64,000 nt of DNA from Fodinibius saliphilus (GTDB lineage Bacteria; Bacteroidota; Rhodothermia; Balneolales; Balneolaceae): positions 434,001-498,000 of the forward strand of contig NZ_VAWF01000003.1 of assembly GCF_005869845.1 (NCBI RefSeq), in the 5' to 3' direction. Below are positions 62,618 through 64,000 of the stretch, one piece after another (the stretch's first letter is position 1; the number at the start of each line of letters is the position of its first letter). The notes under the pieces were generated by a model. That model was not told the DNA's origin. It saw only the letters and a program-made list of their open reading frames with translations, and did no database searches. The position numbers and the translations under genes are program-made.

Positions 62618-63688
62618 CTACTTCCTAGTCTTTTTCCAGAAGATAATGCCGCCGGCTTGTTTACCCACCTCTATGACGTCTGTTCGTTCTAGCTCTTCTA
62701 TATCGATTATATCAACTGATCCGGCTTGCCCCCCAATTCCTTCTACAGAGACAAAAGCATATTTACTATCGGGCGTAATACTTACCCCATGAGTTACTTT
62801 TCGGCTATTGCTAATTTTAGCAACTTCTTTCCCTGATTTCAGATCCCATATCCCGGTGGCTGCTTCTCCCTTATAACTGGCAACCAGGTACTGACCATTA
62901 TTGCTTACCTCAAGGTTATACGGAGCCTTTCCGGTCTTGAAACGCCGTAGTATTTCCCATTTCTTAATATCTACTTCGATAATTTCATCAGAACCGTTGC
63001 CAGCTACGTATACAATATTTTTCTTTGGGTGTGGATCTGCCCATGTTGGTTTAACCTGAGGAGAATTGTTTTCATCTTCAGATAATTTTAAGCGTCGGCT
63101 GAGCTCCATGGTTACCGTATTGATCTGCATAAGCTCATCCGTCATCATTGAAACATGGTATTGGTATTTCCCATCATCACTAATGCGCGATCCATGGGGC
63201 ATAATACCAGTTTTAATCTCTTTGACAACGGTCATGGCTTGCGGATCAACCACTGAAACGGTGCTGGGTTTCATATCCCCATGTAAGTTAAAGTTAACCA
63301 CATAAAGGAGTCCTGTTGCTTTCGAGATTTCCAAGCTGGCAGGGAACATTCCCAGTTCGGTTCGTTCAACAAATTTGTTGGTAGCCGTTTCAAATTTATA
63401 AAGCCATCCATAGGGATTTCCGTGTGCAATGGAGAGATACCAATATTTGCCATCGAGACCTACGTTAATACCATGCGGTCCTTCGGTTTCAGTAGGATAT
63501 TGCCCCACGGAAATGACATCAGTAACGATGCTTTTTTGAGTCTGGACGTCGTAGGCTATTTGATATACCTCATCGTCTGATTCCGCAGCAACATACGCGT
63601 GATACGTTTGTCCATCTGCAGGCTTGGCCGCGACTATCAGTACCAATGCAATGATGAAATAAGAAATACTATGGATGCTTTGTTTCAT
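62618..63688 (-). CDS. Secreted YVTN-type beta-propeller protein
   Basis: A 356-residue protein with a signal peptide (YFIIALVLIVAAKPADGQ). The mature part is built of YVTN/YncE-like beta-propeller blades (GPHGINVGLDGKYWYLSI, PYNLEVSNNGQYLVASYKGE, THGVSITPDSKYAFVSV and others). No haem-d1 or quinoprotein ligands are recognised, so it is probably a structural or scaffold protein of the periplasm. It follows the partial LVIVD-repeat gene at the right edge on the same strand, and the two may form a transcriptional unit. Confidence 0.82.
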   Translation of the reverse strand: MKQSIHSISYFIIALVLIVAAKPADGQTYHAYVAAESDDEVYQIAYDVQTQKSIVTDVISVGQYPTETEGPHGINVGLDGKYWYLSIAHGNPYGWLYKFETATNKFVERTELGMFPASLEISKATGLLYVVNFNLHGDMKPSTVSVVDPQAMTVVKEIKTGIMPHGSRISDDGKYQYHVSMMTDELMQINTVTMELSRRLKLSEDENNSPQVKPTWADPHPKKNIVYVAGNGSDEIIEVDIKKWEILRRFKTGKAPYNLEVSNNGQYLVASYKGEAATGIWDLKSGKEVAKISNSRKVTHGVSITPDSKYAFVSVEGIGGQAGSVDIIDIEELERTDVIEVGKQAGGIIFWKKTRK

Positions 63689-63777
63689 AGTAATAAGAGG
63701 TTATTCTTAAGAATTCATGAATAAGTAGGTATGGTGGGCTTATATCAAACCCCATAAATTTCAAATATTCAATTGGT

Positions 63778-64000
63778 TCATTGGTTGGCTTTATCCTCTA
63801 GCTTGTATGCCCAGATGCCTGAGTTCCAGTCTGATACAAAGATATAACCTTTATAGGGTTGTGGTCCCCAAGTCATAGCAGCATTGGGGATGTGCCCCTC
63901 GGGATGAGTCGGGATATGTTTGGCAATTTCACGTCCCTGTTCGTAGAGATTACCCATAAGTTCACCAGAGATATCAACAACCCGGAGCCCAGCATTGTAA
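63778..64000 (-). CDS. Partial LVIVD-repeat protein (C-terminal end only, cut by the window)
   Basis: The right edge cuts this gene. The last 73 residues visible start YNAGLRVVDISGELMG and end with SGIWAYKLEDKANQ. The visible stretch has GLRVVDIS, a motif of LVIVD repeats, and a final blade GYIFVSDWNSGIWAYKL. Members are secreted beta-propeller proteins of unknown role found in Balneolota and Rhodothermota. The N-terminus, including any signal peptide, lies beyond 64000. Confidence 0.75.
   Translation of the reverse strand, partial: YNAGLRVVDISGELMGNLYEQGREIAKHIPTHPEGHIPNAAMTWGPQPYKGYIFVSDWNSGIWAYKLEDKANQ

Noticed and set aside
1-64000. CRISPR arrays, rRNA or tRNA genes, prophage or transposase genes
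   Set aside because: None was found on reading through; no regularly spaced direct repeats, no tRNA cloverleaf and no recombinase-type protein.

Overview
The window looks like a chromosomal segment from a member of the Bacteroidota/Balneolota/Rhodothermota side of the tree, most likely a Balneola/Fodinibius-like marine or halophilic bacterium. This is inference from moderate GC, Bacteroidota-type TAnnTTTG promoter elements before several genes (606-613, 5555-5562, 25166-25173), signal peptides ending in AQ/GQ/SQ, histone-H1-like and LVIVD-repeat proteins, and scattered degenerate intergenic repeats. No rRNA, tRNA, CRISPR array, transposase or prophage was seen.

Layout. 0-23.6 kb is mostly housekeeping: a small thiamine-binding-like protein, lepA, a secreted unknown, lepB, rlmN, a thioredoxin-fold peroxiredoxin-like protein and osmC, an MscS channel, an outer-membrane-type protein, a secreted S9 dipeptidyl peptidase, a ZIP transporter, phosphohexomutase, lgt, cysS, a large AsmA protein, pcm, a DUF368 (PopT-type) lipid-carrier translocase and a double universal-stress protein. 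23.7-29.1 kb has a sterol-desaturase-type enzyme, a pilin-like protein, a DEAD-box helicase with a long leader, a MarR regulator flanked by two identical 21-bp operators in opposite orientation, a membrane protein that is its probable target, and a DNPH1/Rcl-like nucleotide hydrolase.

29.3-35.2 kb is the most unusual part. It is a tight four-gene operon: a three-TM membrane protein of unknown function, a subtilisin-like protease with no export signal, a large exported helical protein with a barrel-like C-terminus, and a membrane protein with a hydrolase-like nucleophile elbow. I cannot assign it to a named system. Around 35.4-42.9 kb are secreted or envelope proteins: a GLPGLI/DUF4412-like protein, a twice-frameshifted secreted YceI pseudogene overlapping an intradiol-dioxygenase-like gene, a membrane LytTR regulator, an RDD protein, an intact YceI, a lipoprotein and a membrane thioredoxin.

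43.2-64 kb holds a GC-rich MFS transporter, a quinone-oxidoreductase-like enzyme, a 760-bp gene-free stretch full of palindromic repeats, a 5'(3')-deoxyribonucleotidase, a nitroreductase, an alpha/beta hydrolase, an SDR-DUF2867 protein, tandem paralogous HisKA_2 histidine kinases with OB-fold-like sensor regions, a UMF1-type transporter, a 58-residue histone-H1-like protein, a YdbS/YdbT-like PH-domain pair, a fatty-acid desaturase, a receiver-only response regulator, a second ZIP transporter, a YVTN beta-propeller and a truncated LVIVD-repeat protein running off the end.
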